Under the pieces are notes generated by a model. That model made no database searches and was not told the origin of the DNA. It saw only the letters and a program-made list of their open reading frames with translations. From Leptoclinus maculatus (lineage: Eukaryota > Chordata > Actinopteri > Perciformes > Stichaeidae), in NCBI GenBank assembly GCA_032191485.1, contig JAVDOI010000017.1, forward strand, positions 1 through 64,000: a DNA stretch of 64,000 nucleotides, in the 5' to 3' direction. Both the position numbers and the translations under genes were made by a program. Positions within the stretch are counted from its first letter, which is position 1, and the number at the start of each line of letters is the position of its first letter. Below are positions 48,001-58,956 of the stretch, piece after piece.

Positions 48001-51000
48001 GTTTGCTGTAGTAGGACAGCACTGAAGGCTCAGGTATAAAATCCACGGCCCGCCACTGAGACGGGTGGATTAGCTGTGAATATTTCACAATTGCTGACAT
48101 GCATCGGCAGGCTCGTAAAAATGCCCTCATAATATCTGTAAATGATGCAAGATACTAGCAGGCCGATGAGCATCCGTTTTACCAGTTATCAGTTTGCATT
48201 CAGCAGATCTCTGATAGTAACCTTAAAGGGGACATGTCATGCTCATCTTCAGGTGCATACTTGTATTTGGGGTTTCTACTTGAACATGTTTACATGCTTG
48301 AACATTAAAAAAAAACACTTGATTTGTCTCATACTGTCTATCTTAATATATCCACATTCACCCTCTGTCTGAAACGCTCCGTTTGAGTGCCTGTCTCTTT
48401 AAGAACCCTTCATGAAAAAGCCTAGTCTGCTCTGATTTGCTTGCGAGAAAAAAATAAATGGTGCATACGTATAGTTTTCAAGTTGTGGGTGAAAATATTC
48501 AGATGAGGGCCGGTATATTCTAATGAGCCTGCATGTGACATGGGAACAAAATGTGAATGGCTTGTTGAATCACATGTTTCCTGATCTGATTCCCATAAAA
48601 AAACGGAATGGATTGTCTTATTTCACAGTTTGGGGGGTGGTAGGCACTCCAGATAGACAAATGTTTGTGCAAAAAGTTTTTCCTGATATACCCCATTTAT
48701 CACAGCATTGCATCTGTCCCATTTAATGACAAACCTTCTCAATTAGTGTTTGTTGACGGACATATTTAGTCGTAGATTTTGTCGACGCAACTATCTTATT
48801 TTCCGTGACTAAGCCGAGACGATTACAAGACGACACCAACATCATTAAACACAAACTGTGACTATATCAATATGCAATTTTGTTGACAAAAAAAAATTGC
48901 AGTTTGAAAAATAAAACGTTACCAAAATGAAGTTAGCCGCTAACTGAAGGTCAGTCTCCGGAGCTGCAGTTGGCTACCGACAGCAGACAATGAGCACAGT
49001 CAGGAGGACTCGGAGTACTGTCTACTATTAAATTAGTAATGCTAATTTACCTAAATTAAACTTATCTATGTCAACAATAGGGCTTGGGGGATAGAAAGAA
49101 GGTAGTTTGGCACATTTTGGAAAAAATATATATTTTCTACATAGAGTGAAATGTTCAATATAATCTCATGATTAACAAAGGTGAAAACACCAACAGTTTT
49201 CATTGACTAAAACTATACTAAAGTTTAACTGTACTGTATACATTAGACATGTTCAGTGCATGGTTGTGTATTCTGGGGTAAAGCCAAGACATTTAAAGGC
49301 TTGTATGGGGATGTCATGAAGACGATCTGGAGGCTCTTTTCTCACCTTACTCTAAACCTTTCCTAAAGTATTTCCCCACCCAATTTGCAGAAGTGGGCAT
49401 CTGTTTCATCTCCACTTTCACTTTCATCGTGAAACAAAGAAAGTGATTTTGCTTACGGTGAAAAAACAGAGCAAAACCATGTCTTGTACAATGTCACAGT
49501 CAACAAACCACATCTGTCAATGTGCGGCCGCAATGTTTCACCTCTTGCACCTGAGATGTACTGCATCAAGCCTCAGCTACAGATGCCTTTGGTCTCAGCT
49601 AAATTAAACGCAACAACCGTTTTTCGTAAAACTGCTCGTTTACAATCACAGCGCATTAACGGGATTCGTAAGGGGACCGGGTTGGCTGAGATGATGTATT
49701 TGAGGCCTACAGCGGTTTTTCAACAGCTGAACAACTTCTTGGCCGTAAAGAACTGTTTTGATGTCTTCCAGTCAGGCTTTCGACAGCACCACAGTACTGA
49801 AACTGCTCTTGTTAAGGTTTTCAACGACATCCACTTAAACACAGACAATGGCAGAATTTCAGTCTTAGTATTAATGGATCTCAGTGCTGCATTCGACACG
49901 GTCGACCATGACATACTACGAGAAAGACTAAAACTCTGGGTGGGACTCTCTGGCACAGCACTTAACTGGTTTGAATCCTACTTGAAGGACCGAGAATACT
50001 TTGTGTCTGTAGCTAATTACACATCAGAGCTGACTAAAATGACATGTGGTGTTCCCCAAGGTTCAATACTGGGGCCTCTTCTGTTCAACATCTACATGCT
50101 TCCACTAGCTCAGATTATGGAAAACAACAAAGTGTGTTATCATCATTATGCAGACGACACACAAATCTACATAACTATATCACCAGGGGACTATAATCCC
50201 ATACAAGGGCTGGTAAATGCATTGAACAAATCAACAACTGGATGTGCCAGAACTTTCTTCAATTAAACAAAGAAAAAACAGAAGTAATTGTTTTTGGTAC
50301 CAAGGACGAACGATTGAAAGTCAGCGCTCAGCTTCAATCACTGATGTTAAAAACCTCAAACCAAGCCAGAAATCTAGAGTAGTTATGGATTCAGACCTCA
50401 ACCTGAACAGCCATATCAAGACAATTACTAAATCAGCCTCCTATCACCTGAAGAATATATCAAGGGTTAGAGGACTTATGTCTCAACAGGATTTAGAAAA
50501 ACTTGTCCATGCATTTATCTTCAGTAGACTGGACTACTGTAACGGTGTGTTTACAGGTCTCTGTAACAAGTCAATCAGAAAGCTGCAGCTCGAGTCCTCA
50601 AAGTGGATCACATCACTCCAGTTCTGAGGTCTTTACACTGGTTTCCTGTCCAACAAAGAATTGACTTTAAAATCCTGCTGTTGGTTTATAAAGCACTGAA
50701 TGGTTTAGGGCCAAAATACATCTCTGATCTGCTGCTACCTTATGAACCATCCCTACTCTTAGGTGGTCTGGGACCGGTCTGCTCTCTGTTCCCAGAGTCA
50801 CAACTAAACATGGAGAAGCAGCGTTCAGTTGTTCTGCTCCACATATCTGGAACAAAGTCCAGAAAGCTGCAGGTCTGCTGAGACCCTCAGCTCCTTTAAG
50901 TCAAGACTGAAGACTTTTCTGTTTGCTGCCTTTAATTTAACCAGATTCAAGGATATTAATCAATCTCCTGCATTTCTGCATTTTACTTCTGTATTTTATT

Positions 51001-52147
51001 TCTTACACTGTTTTTAATGTTTCAATGAATGTTCTTAATTGTTTTTAAATCTCCTTTTCTTATGCCTTATGTTTTGATGCTTTTAATGGTTTTATGTGAA
51101 GCACTTTGAATTACCTTGTTGTTGAAATGTGCTATACTAATAAACTTGCCTTGCCTTGCCTTACAGTCGTGCAAGGCAGACACTTGTGTTTGTGCTGAAT
51201 GATGCAGCCTCACAGATAGAGCTATCAACAGATTCATTGTTCTGCTACTGTGTAGCTGATGACTTCAAATGTTGCATTCACTGCTACAGAGATATAGTAC
51301 TGGATATACACAGTAGATGTAGCTTGCTAGATAGAAATTGATACAGTATAAATGGAGCAGATAACTAAATGGCGATAAATGGATAGACAGACTGTATCTC
51401 TTCCTTACCCAACACAATCACCACGGTTTTCAGCAGCGACATCATGGTATCTCGGTTGCGCCGTGGCCCGGAGCTGTGCCGCGACATCCTCATGGTCCTC
51501 TGGCGCACATAGACAAAGATGTGGGCATAGAGCGTCACCATGACAACGAACGTCACAAGGTTAAACACCGCCCAGAAGATCAGGTAGGAGTTGCTGTAAA
51601 GCGGCGCCATGTTGGAGCAGTGCTCGAGACTACAGATGCAGTTCCAGCCCACGCTGGGGATGGCCCCCATGACTATGGACATGGTCCAGATTATGACGAT
51701 CACCACCACCACGCGGCGGTTGCTCATGCGCGTGTGCAGCTGCATGCGGAACACGGTGATGTGGCGCTCGATGGCGATGGCGAGCAGGTTGGCCACGGAC
51801 GCCGTCAGGCTGGTGTCGATCAAGCCCTGGCGCAGCAGCCACGTGGACACGGTCAGGCGCCTGGTGTTCGGCCCCGTGTTGAACATCAAGTAGAAGTAGG
51901 CCAGTCCGGCGAAGAAATCAGCAGCCGCCAGGTTGGCCATCAGGTAGTAGATGGGGAAGTGGAATCTCCTGTTGACGTAGATGGCGATCATCACCAGGAG
52001 GTTGGCGAGCATGATGAAGATGCACACGGTGATGCCCAGGCCCATCACCAGCCTGCTGACGGTGTTCCAGTCGGTGGCAAGGGGCTTGCCGCTGCGGTTG
52101 TAGAAGAAGGCGATGGTCTCGTTGTAGTAGCACTGTTCCATGTCCAT
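32731..52147 (-). CDS. lpar1: lysophosphatidic acid receptor 1 (LPA1), complete coding region
   Basis: Seven-transmembrane GPCR for lysophosphatidic acid (couples to Gi, Gq and G12/13 in known LPA1). The CDS joins 52147-51409 and 33056-32731 on the minus strand, 1065 nt, 354 residues; the intron is phase 1 and lies after TM6 begins (VVIVLG|AF), the position known for the LPAR1 family. It carries NET and NRS glycosylation sequons near the N-terminus, NRRFHFPIYYLMANLAAADF (TM2), RQGLIDTSL (TM3, LPA-binding Arg/Gln), ERH in place of DRY, NPIIY (TM7), a CCQRQ palmitoylation site and a C-terminal SVV PDZ ligand. Start: GCCACCATGG at 52147 is a perfect Kozak context, although an upstream coding exon adding N-terminal residues, as in mammals, cannot be excluded. 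LPAR2 and LPAR3 fit less well by the near-identical core. Confidence 0.96.
33225..33500 (-). repeat. dispersed repeat family A, copy 4
   Basis: Same orientation as copy 3: TTGTATAGAAGTCTATTTGA, GTTTATGGTCTAAATCTATA, TTCATTTAGTAAATGATGGT, AGACCATAAAG, GCTTTAGGG, then AACCCTTTCACCATGTGTTT. Lacks some blocks present in copy 3. Confidence 0.7.
38048..38796 (+). repeat. G-rich minisatellite (GGGTATCGGTGGGGGTT units)
   Basis: About 750 bp of roughly 17-bp units of three main types: GGGTATCGGTGGGGGTT, GGGTATCGGTAGGGGTT and GGGTATCGGTGGAGATTA. The last type creates TTAGGG at each junction. Longer higher-order blocks recur near 38340, 38470 and 38590. The + strand has closely spaced G runs. Confidence 0.95.
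42919..43369 (+). repeat. 30-bp minisatellite in 60-bp dimers
   Basis: Fifteen tandem 30-bp units GTAACGTTAGTGTGTGTTAT plus CACGCTAACA. Units with GTTAG and GTCAG alternate strictly through most of the array, so the expanding unit is a 60-bp dimer; the last few units are all GTCAG. The long open frames seen in several frames come from the unit length being divisible by three. Confidence 0.96.
44120..44275 (+). repeat. teleost SINE/LINE-tail-like repeat
   Basis: Contains GTCCTTGAGCAAGACACTGA, CCCCTAGCGGCTCCCCGGG, GCCCACTGCTCC and GGGATGGGTCAAATGCAGAG followed by an A-rich tail (AATAAAAAATAAAAAATAAAAA). I recognise this block as common in fish genomes but cannot assign the family with certainty. 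Confidence 0.55.
45077..45215 (+). repeat. AT-rich tandem repeat in hAT 1
   Basis: Three to four copies of a unit of about 45-55 bp containing ATATTCTGTATAATATAATA and (AT)n. Confidence 0.85.
45788..45851 (+). repeat. (TTTTA)n-type repeat in hAT 1
   Basis: TTTATTTTTATTTTTATTTT pattern close to the right end of the element. Confidence 0.9.
46662..48058. mobile_element. hAT-type non-autonomous DNA transposon 2
   Basis: Terminal inverted repeats CAGTGGTGGGCCGT (46662-46675) and ACGGCCCGCCACTG (48045-48058), one mismatch, flanked by a perfect 8-bp duplication AGACGGGT (46654-46661 and 48059-48066). A 69-residue open frame (47599-47808) has no recognisable transposase motif. The ends resemble those of fish hAT families. 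Confidence 0.9.
48215..48530 (+). repeat. teleost dispersed repeat (unassigned)
   Basis: Contains GGGGACATGTCATGCTCATC, GGTTTCTACTTGAACATGTT, CACCCTCTGTCTGAAACGCT and GAGTGCCTGTCTCTTTAAGA, blocks I recognise from many fish loci as a non-autonomous repeat. Lies directly after hAT 2. Ends not determined. Confidence 0.5.
49700..51165 (+). mobile_element. L2/Maui-like LINE, 5'-truncated, reverse transcriptase remnant
   Basis: The + frame (from 49484, clear similarity from about 49715 to 50240) has non-LTR RT motifs: FQSGFRQHHSTETALVKV, LMDLSAAFDTVDHDIL, GVPQGSILGPLLFNIYMLPL and the catalytic YADDTQIY. After a frameshift near 50240 come LDYCNGVFTGL (about 50529) and, in a third frame, VLRSLHWFPVQQRIDFKILL (about 50620), the usual C-terminal LINE segment. 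The 3' end is AATAAACTTGCCTTGCCTTG, a short-repeat tail typical of L2. Antisense to lpar1. Inactive through frameshifts and truncation. CR1/Rex1 are less likely alternatives. Confidence 0.85.
51409..52147 (-). CDS. lpar1: lpar1 coding exon 1 (N-terminus to start of TM6)
   Basis: The minus-strand exon runs from acceptor ttctcccttcag (exon begins at 52164, 17 nt before the ATG) to donor TTGG|gtaagg at 51409/51408. It encodes 246 codons plus one base, covering the extracellular N-terminus, TM1-TM5, intracellular loop 3 (RMSRHSSGPRRNRDTMMSLL) and the start of TM6. The frame is open from the exon start through the ATG, so N-terminal residues from an upstream exon are possible. Confidence 0.96.
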
Positions 52148-52164
52148 GGTGGCAGTGGTGCTTT
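52148..52164 (-). promoter_or_regulatory. lpar1: lpar1 exon leader and Kozak context
   Basis: Seventeen exonic bases between the minus-strand acceptor and the ATG end in GCCACC, directly before ATGG: an ideal Kozak sequence that supports translation starting at 52147. Confidence 0.75.
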
Positions 52165-53310
52165 CTGAAGGGAGAAAATAAATTCGATATGTTAGGAATG
52201 ATTTATGTGTGTATCTGTTGGTATATATGTAGAGACACTGATCATTTTATTTTAAAAAAGCAAGGTTTATTTTTCACATGCACTGTTCTGTAACACTGCT
52301 CACCATCTCAAGACAATGCCCACGGATTAAAAACACCACGGAAGGGGGTTTGAAGATCACAAAAGATAGATTGAAGTGAGCAACGGCACCGTTTGTGTGT
52401 TAGAGTGTGAGTCTTATTATTCCAAAATTACTTTTAAAAAAAAGAAGAAAGATAAATAACATGACAACATTTGTGCATCTGAATTGCAAAGGTCACGCCC
52501 GCTCAATAATTTGCATTTTTATTCTTGATCACATGTCGGAATCTTCAACCAATACATCCAAATCGCCATAATATGGTAAAAAAAAGTGTTCTTTAGCTAC
52601 CATTGAAAGCATGATGAAGGTTTTTCAGAAATATCATTCAAACTATATATTCACATGGGTTTAGGACACCAAAACAACATCTGTCTACACTAAACAGAAC
52701 GTGTCCTTTTTTATGCTTCTGTCAAGAATGAGTTGTTCCAAAAATGCATATATTCCTTTTTCATAACACTCAACACAAAGCAGCGCTTTAGGAAACATGT
52801 GGACTTAAGCTGCTTCCTGAAACATGGAAAAAGAAAAAGAAACGTTGGATTTAGACTCGACATGATTAGTGGTCGTGTGTGTGGGGTTATGAGCGTTTCA
52901 CATCCATCGTTAAGAGGTGAACAGCAGCTTTATAAGAGCACAAAACCATTGTTAGAAACAAAACTCCTATTGTCTGCAGCCGCAAGTGTGATGTGTGTGC
53001 GTCTGCGTGCTGTGTGCAGCTGTGTGTGTTTATGTTTGCTGTGTGAATAAACCCCTGTGTGATATGAAGCTGCCATGTGTTTTTTTGTTTTTTTCCATCT
53101 GGTTGACTTTTACAAGTGTTCCTGCTTTAAAAAAAGAAAAGAAAAAGCGCATCAGAGGAAACTTAGAAAACTGAGCAGCAACATGACGCTTAGAGTCGAC
53201 CCACACGCACATAAGCAATGCTCACAGGAACGTGTGTGTTGTAATAAACTCCAGTCTGTCTCATGCACCCCGGACCGGAAACAAGACCTCAGGGCTATAG
53301 TAGGGGAGAG

Positions 53311-53319
53311 TGTGTGAGT

Positions 53320-53392
<73 letters not shown>

Positions 53393-53430
53393 TGTGTGTG
53401 TGTGAGTGTGTGTGTGTGAGTGTGTGTGTG
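53311..53430 (+). repeat. (GT)n with GAGT interruptions
   Basis: About 120 bp of GT units interrupted by GTGAGTGTGTGT at both ends. Confidence 0.95.
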
Positions 53431-55392
53431 GAAGTAAGACGGAGACGAATGGAGAGGAGGCTAGGGGACGACTAATAAAAGAACGAGTATTAGAAGTTCT
53501 GCGTCGGTGTTTTTTGTCTCTCTTCATTTACCTTCCTGTGAGACCGACCACATCCCCTAAGCCCTCTTTTTCTCTCTGCAGTGACACAGCAAAGAACATC
53601 TCAGCTCTGCCAAAGCTGAATTGCAAACATGAGGGATTTTTTCAACCCTTGGACTCACAATCCCAACCTTCACCTCTCAAATAATTCACATGAAAAATAA
53701 GGGAAACTCCTGGGGAATGAGGCAGTGTTGAAAGTTATCAAAGCTGAAGTTTGGCCAAAAATATTTTTCAACTCCTGCATCTCTCATCTCTAAATGTCAT
53801 CGGTACTGCAGCCTGCTGTTTTGATGGTCGTGATATACGGGACATACACAAGGTAATGGGTGAGTTTTGCCGGTAGCAATAACCCATAACTCAGTTCCTG
53901 ACTGTGCTTTTGTTCTGTACAACCCCATGCTATAAATTCTAAATATAGCCCATTCCTTTTCACCATAATCCGAGCCAAAGGCAATACTGTACATCAACTA
54001 TACAGTAGACCGGCTCAGAACCAGCGCAACAACACGGGCGTGTGTTAGGCATGGCCGTGCACCAGTAACAGTATAAAGGAAGTCCTAATCAATTAAATAA
54101 ACGGATTTCTGGGCTCTGTTTAGATGTCCAATTTCCTGCGGCGGGGCCGATAAGGGACTCCGTCTGCAGCCATGTTTGCTTGGAGTGGCTGTAAAATGTT
54201 ATTTCATTCACTGAATCATCACGATACCGTACTGCTCCAGGCAAGCGGGATGTATCTGTTTCTTTTCTGCTCGTTGGTTTCTGAGGAGGCATCAATAAAT
54301 AAACACTGGCTAGTAATCATTGTAATTGGGCCACCTTTTTTCACTCCATGTTTTACTGTATCTTTTGTTTTAAATTATTATTTTTTGATTCTGGACCATT
54401 CAAAAGGATTAAGACTCATTTAAAGGTGCTCACATGTACATTGAAAGTGTTTTTTGTTTGCTGTTAACATTACTTCTGTTCAAAGCGGCCTGATAATGCA
54501 TGCAATACCCAACTTCTTTCTTCATAGGGCTTGTACAAAGGCAATACAGTAGTCCATGAGATATGAGTTGATAGATCATTTCAACTTACACTCGTCTTTT
54601 TATTCTTCACAGTTCCATTTTGTTTCTACACCCTCTATACAAACGTATAGAGTATAAACGCCTCCGTTCATGCTCCGAGCTCGAGGATAAACAAAGCTTC
54701 ATATTTACTTCAGTTATGAGTATATTTGTCCATGGAACGAGGACAGTGGATCTTATAATGGGAGGTATGAACAGGAGGAAGCAAAAACTGTGTCAGAACA
54801 CGAGTATTGCTTTTAGACAGACTTGACATTTTTTAACCTATCCTTTCAGGAAACTTTTAATGATCAGATAACACATAAAAAATGGTATCTTCATGCACAC
54901 TGCATGCCTTCATGTGCATGAAGCGTGTCGTGGCGGGGTCGGAAAGTAGCTCAAGTCAACGCTCTAGACACCAACTGCTGAACTTGTTGATGGTGCGCTG
55001 AAGGCAGCCTCCACCCTGTTTGTGACGGGTCCGTTGTCCTCCTTTGCTGTCTGCGGTGACTTTGTGATTTCCGTAGATACATTATGTAATTCTGAGCTTT
55101 TTAATTGTCACTTTTTATCCAGAGAAAGCCGAGCACTAAGAGGCGCTGAGTGACAGGATAGATCCACGGCGGGAGTCTCTTCGACAATAACCCCCCGCGG
55201 ATGAAAGCTCGTTCATTCTGCTCGTCATCTGCGGTTTATGGCCGTGAGACGTCTGGAGGGAGCAGCCTCCGGGGCTTAGGTGCTTGAGGCCAGCCGTCAG
55301 TACTAGAAAGTGGAGGAAGTGTCAGTGGCCTCTCAGTACACATTCCCAACACTTTCATCAGACCCTCGGAGCCTGCAGAGAAAGATCCTGTC

Positions 55393-55393
<1 letters not shown>

Positions 55394-55422
<29 letters not shown>
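55394..55422 (+). repeat. (TG)n microsatellite
   Basis: About 14 TG units. Confidence 0.93.
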
Positions 55423-55427
<5 letters not shown>

Positions 55428-55597
55428 AACAGACGGTGGGTGGACGGTGGGTGGGTCGTGAAAAAAGGAAATATTGAGCAAGAAAGAGGACATGGAAAGA
55501 GAGGATTTTGGATTTCTGTGTTCCTGCACCTGGGTGTGTACGTATATGTGCACTATAAAAGAGAGAGTTTGAATAACTAAGTTCTTGAAGCATTTTC

Positions 55598-55602
<5 letters not shown>

Positions 55603-55677
<75 letters not shown>

Positions 55678-55690
55678 GCGTGTGCGTGTG
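55603..55690 (+). repeat. (TG)n microsatellite
   Basis: About 35 TG units followed by TGCGTGTGCG interruptions. Confidence 0.96.
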
Positions 55691-55867
55691 TGTATGTTTG
55701 AGCGGGAGAGGGAAGTTCAGGAGTGTGTGTGTACAATGTGCTGAACCCTGGGTGTTAAAGATAGAGAACAAAACGCTCACTGTGCCTGAGTGTGTGTCGA
55801 CACACTCTCTTCATGCTTGTTAGTAATGTGTGATAAAGTCTGGCTCTGTGGAGGGAGAGAGAAAAGA

Positions 55868-55870
<3 letters not shown>

Positions 55871-55931
<61 letters not shown>
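55871..55931 (+). repeat. (TG)n microsatellite
   Basis: About 30 TG units; third array within 550 bp. Confidence 0.96.
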
Positions 55932-55933
<2 letters not shown>

Positions 55934-56349
55934 GTGTGTCTAACAGGCTATGAAAGGACCACCCTGCAATCCACACAAGTGAGGTCATAACTCAAGCATC
56001 AGGGCTGCATCTGTATATTCATAACGTGCCCCCAATCTACACACACACTTAATTACCAACGTCTCTTTTACTGTTACAATCATACACACTTTGTCTGTTC
56101 TTTGCAAATGAGCAAACTCATACAGCCACTGTTAGATGTGCTACTAAATAAATATGTAATACAGGTTTTTATTCTCATGTTTTAACTGCAGCTTAATGAA
56201 ACACTTGATATTTAAAGTCCCTAAAACTGTGCTCATCATTGAAATCAAAAAGTTAATGTTCATTTTATGGAATTCTTCTGAATTAAATATGAGGCATCTT
56301 GTGGGCAAACTTCTAGCGGTGCTGAGGAGGCCACAAATCTATTGAAGGA

Positions 56350-56560
56350 ACAGTGTGCAGCATTTAAAGGGCTCTATTGGCAGAAATGAAACATAACATT
56401 AAGTATGTTTTCTTACATGTATAATCACCTGAAAGTAAGAATCGTTGTGTTTTCGTTACCGTAGCTGTTTATACAGAGCGGGTCCTCTTTACGGAACCAG
56501 CCGCCATTTTTATACAGCAGCCCAGAACGGACGAACCAAACACTCACTCCTGAGAAAGTC
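56350..56560 (+). repeat. teleost dispersed repeat (unassigned)
   Basis: Blocks GGGCTCTATTGGCAGAAATG, GTATAATCACCTGAAAGTAA, GAATCGTTGTGTTTTCGTTA, GAGCGGGTCCTCTTTACGGA and CAGCCCAGAACGGACGAACC are familiar from a repeat abundant in percomorph genomes. Partial copy; family not assigned. Confidence 0.5.
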
Positions 56561-58305
56561 AAACGACAAACTGCTAACAAAGTATCTATTTTAACCCAAA
56601 CTATGATCTCTCTCTAAACCCTAACCAGGTGTTAGACCTAACCAAACCTTGACCGCAAAGATGCGGTCACGTCATAACACACATTTGTACCGTTTTTGGA
56701 AGGCACAGACAAGCGATGTCATCCTGCCGATAGTGGCGCCAGATCAGAAAGTGCCTCCATGTGTTGTTCCAAAAGGCAGTTATAAATGACTTACAATTTG
56801 CTCTAATGAGGAGGAATTGTTGCATCACGCATTTACAGCCTGAGACAAAAATATCCATTGTCGATCCAGCATTCAATACTTCCTATATCTTCCATTTAGC
56901 CTCAATCTAAGATCAACAGTGGCACTCAAGCATTGCTCTCACTATTGCAAACATTGTTATCAAGCATCTTCAATTGTATCTCTTTTTCTTTTCATTTAGT
57001 TTATACTTACTGACACTTAAAAATATGTTTTAATAGTGAGTGTACTGTGGGTCTGAATGTCCTTTGTGTTTTGTAGGTTGTAAGACCTTTTTGAGATATT
57101 GCTCTAAACATTTGACTATGTTATATGAATTGGTATTTATTAGATATGTGAGAAGTCATGGATCAGCAAGTTCCAACTTCCACCCTGGTCCCGTGTTAGA
57201 TGCTGGTCGGTTGTCGTGTAAATATCTGATTACCTTGCTGCAGTAGGTGCAACGTGGATCACCTGTGTTCTTGCTTTGTAAGAGGCATCTGCACTGTCCA
57301 GTTGTGACAATGATGAAGGCCAGGTGGCCAACAACGTTTTGTCTTGAATTAAGATTTCTCACCATTGTGAGCGACCCTCCTCTGGCATGCGTCATTGGTC
57401 AATATAATAAGCGTGGTGGGTACTCCGCATGTGAGTTTATCTTTGAGTTTGAGTTATCGTTGGTCTAACACCAACTGATAAACTGGCTGGGTCCAGTCAG
57501 TAACTAAACCCAAGTCTGCTTCCAGTTTCTCAACAATCCATCATCCAACCTTCTGCTTGCTGTTAATACAGTCCTGAGAGGAATAAAGCTTTATGGGGAA
57601 CACAGCTGAATTACATGTTTGACAGATTATTCCTATGCAGAGAGAAAGTTTAGAAAATATGCTCATATGAAGCTGATTTTGATGTTAAAGTTCAGGCAAA
57701 AAATGATAATGTTTTATAACCCAGGAATGATCCCTGCAGTTCATCAGAAGGCATTATTGGCTCTGTGGTTTCTGGCTCTGTCTGAATTATTCATTTTCAT
57801 AAAAAAGTCCCGTAGCATTTAAGAGTTATTACAGATATGCATAAATTATCATATTGAATAATGATTCCAGTGTTCACATCTGGTGCATAATGATGGTGAT
57901 TTTTAAAGATGTAAAACTATTTCTAGCGTATAAAATAAATCAATCAAACTGCAGAGTTCAGTTGTGCAGCATTTGTCAAACCAGACTTTGATGTGAATGA
58001 GTTATGAATGATGGAGGTTTGATCTGAAAGTGAAGTTTAGCTTATTTGCAAATAAGGTTAACACTAGGACCCCCCAGACGGGATGACAGAACGTTTCTAT
58101 AATGCAAATACATCTGTTTAAAACTACAAGCCTTTCAGCCCACAACTTTTCCTAAATGTGTCTTTTGATGATCTCTGAAGCCTAGAAGGTAATAAAATAA
58201 AACACACAACATTTCTGAGCAAATAGACCGCAGCAACCATATTATACATTATTACCACAAAGTCATTTTTTGATCTCAATGTTTTTGAGATCAGAGTTGC
58301 CAGAG

Positions 58306-58956
58306 TTAGGACCACAGCTTCTGATTGGTCGACATGTTAGGACCACAGCCTCCGATCGGTCGACAAGTTAGGACCACAGCCTCCGATTGGTCGACATGTT
58401 AGGACCACAGCCTCCGATTGGTCGACAAGTTAGGACCACAGCCTCCGATTGGTCGACATGTTAGGACCACAGCCTCCGATTGCTCGACATGTTAGGACCA
58501 CAGCCTCCGATTGCTCGACATGTTAGCACCACAGCCTCCGATTGGTCGACATGTTAGGACCACAGCCTCCGATTGCTCGACATGTTAGGACCACAGCCTC
58601 CGATTGCTCGACATGTTAGCACCACAGCCTCCGATTGGTCGACATGTTAGGACCACAGCCTCCGATTGCTCGACATGTTAGGACCACAGCCTCCGATTGC
58701 TCGACATGTTAGGACCACAGCCTCCGATTGGTCGACATGTTAGCACCACAGCCTCCGATTGGTCGACATGTTAGGACCACAGCCTCCGATTGGTCGACAT
58801 GTTAGCACCACAGCCTCCGATTGCTCGACATGTTAGGACCACAGCCTCCGATTGCTCGACATGTTAGGACCACAGCCTCCGATTGGTCGACATGTTAGCA
58901 CCACAGCCTCCGATTGCTCGACATGTTAGGACCACAGCCTCCGATTGGTCGACATG
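58306..58956 (+). repeat. 31-bp minisatellite, 21 copies, with CCAAT-box units
   Basis: Twenty-one exact-length units of the form TTAGGACCACAGCCTCCGAT plus TGGTCGACATG. Variants: GATTGGTC in 11 units, GATTGCTC in 9, GATCGGTC in one; TTAGCACC replaces TTAGGACC in five. GATTGGTC read on the minus strand is GACCAATC, a CCAAT box. The first unit has CTTCTGATTGG. Flanks are AT-rich and unrelated. Confidence 0.97.

Larger units (their letters stand above)
33057..51408 (-). other. lpar1: lpar1 intron between coding exons
   Basis: About 18.4 kb, phase 1. Contents listed separately: repeat A copy 4, G-homopolymers (35167-35178, 35404-35420, 35600-35609), G-rich minisatellite, CACTA-like element, two hAT elements and an L2-like LINE. 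Stretches 33720-37900, 38830-42170 and 48730-49480 hold no feature I can name apart from short CA and pyrimidine runs. Confidence 0.8.

Noticed and set aside
51476..52168. 230-residue + strand frame opposite the lpar1 exon
   Set aside because: Antisense shadow of a GC-rich GPCR exon; His/Val/Asp-rich translation without homology.
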